From Flavobacteriaceae bacterium (GTDB lineage Bacteria > Bacteroidota > Bacteroidia > Flavobacteriales > Flavobacteriaceae): DNA of 7,227 nucleotides. The position numbers were made by a program, and so were the translations under genes. Position 1 is the first letter of the stretch, and each line of letters opens with the position of its first letter. Positions 6,816-7,227 of this stretch are shown piece by piece. The notes below the pieces were generated by a model, which had not been told where the DNA came from, ran no database searches, and saw only the letters and a program-made list of their open reading frames with translations. The stretch spans positions 1-7,227 of the forward strand of contig JAURDG010000063.1 in the NCBI GenBank assembly GCA_030828025.1. The letters are read 5' to 3'.

Positions 6816-6914
6816 AAAGTTACAAAACAAACAAAAAGTTATTTTTTTGATATAGGGTTACTTCTCCCTTTTTAAAAAAAAGATATGCCGTACATTCGCA
6901 GCAAAATTTAAGAT
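6816..6914 (+). promoter_or_regulatory. AT-rich alr-asd intergenic region with possible asd promoter
   Basis: These 99 bases hold no gene. TACATTCG at 6891-6898 differs from the TAnnTTTG -7 element by one base and lies 16 bases before the asd ATG, which would give a very short leader; no convincing -33 TTTG lies at the right distance. AAAAAGTTA occurs twice (6814-6822 and 6833-6841). A T7 run (6842-6848) could pair with A8 (6874-6881) around an inner AGGG/CCCT stem (6854-6857 with 6866-6869), but this is a weak hairpin and I do not call it a terminator. Confidence 0.35.
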
Positions 6915-7227
6915 ATGCGTGTAGCAGTAGTAGGTGCCACTGGTATGGTTGGCCAAGTTATGTTAGAAGTTTTGGCAGAGCGTCAATTCCCGTTGTCCGA
7001 ATTAATTCCTGTAGCTTCAGCCCGCTCGGCGGGAAAGCAACTAAATTATAACGGCAAAGAGTACACAGTCGTCACGCTTGAAGATGCGGTTGCCTTAAAA
7101 CCAGACGTTGCTTTGTTTTCTGCTGGCGGCGACACCTCATTGGCTTGGGCGCCAAAGTTTGCTGAAGTAGGCTGTACGGTTATTGACAACTCATCTGCTT
7201 GGCGTATGCATCCAGATCATAAGTTAA
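6915..7227 (+). CDS. asd: Aspartate-semialdehyde dehydrogenase, N-terminal part (3' end outside window)
   Basis: The first 104 residues of Asd are visible; the gene continues past the right edge (the family is about 330 residues). Asd reduces aspartyl-4-phosphate to aspartate semialdehyde with NADPH, the branch point to diaminopimelate and lysine, threonine and methionine. The Rossmann domain is clear: VAVVGATGMVGQ (3-14) binds the dinucleotide, SARSAGK (35-41) is the usual NADP-contacting loop, SAGGDTS (69-75) and VIDNSSAWRM (89-98) are family signatures. The catalytic Cys lies beyond the window. ATG 6915 is chosen because it puts the nucleotide-binding motif at the normal distance from the N-terminus. 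No Shine-Dalgarno is visible. It lies 99 bases after alr on the same strand and may have its own promoter or be read from tdk-alr. Confidence 0.95.
   Translation, partial: MRVAVVGATGMVGQVMLEVLAERQFPLSELIPVASARSAGKQLNYNGKEYTVVTLEDAVALKPDVALFSAGGDTSLAWAPKFAEVGCTVIDNSSAWRMHPDHKL

Overview
The window looks like chromosomal DNA from a member of the Bacteroidota, most likely a flavobacterium. The grounds are a large TonB-dependent outer-membrane receptor, an endonuclease I lipoprotein whose N-terminus fits the Bacteroidota surface-export signal, start codons with no Shine-Dalgarno sequence, and upstream elements resembling the TTTG / TAnnTTTG promoter of this phylum. The protein sequences also have a flavobacterial look: short RsmI, a thymidine kinase without zinc ligands, and alanine racemase beside tdk. 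This assignment is by recognition, not by a search.

Layout. Positions 2-1312 (+) hold the C-terminal 436 residues of a TonB-dependent receptor, closed by a strong hairpin terminator (1343-1375). Positions 1389-2177 (+) encode a secreted endonuclease I family nuclease anchored as a lipoprotein. Its stop overlaps the stop of recJ, which is read from the other strand. Positions 5012-2174 (-) form a very tight three-gene operon in the order uncharacterised 148-residue protein, rsmI, recJ, with 0- and 1-base gaps. A 75-base divergent promoter region (5013-5087) separates it from tdk (5088-5711, +), which is followed after 6 bases by alr (5718-6815, +). After a 99-base AT-rich gap that may carry its own promoter, asd starts at 6915 and runs off the right edge.

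How the genes relate. alr and asd both feed cell-wall precursor synthesis (D-alanine, and the aspartate pathway to diaminopimelate). tdk is nucleotide salvage, rsmI is 16S rRNA modification, recJ is single-strand exonuclease repair. The left end is envelope biology: nutrient uptake and a probably surface-displayed nuclease. I see no tRNA, rRNA, CRISPR array, insertion sequence or obvious mobile element. Most of the region is ordinary housekeeping. The points most worth a second look are the uncharacterised first gene of the rsmI-recJ operon, the surface-export signature on the nuclease, and the missing zinc ligands in the thymidine kinase.
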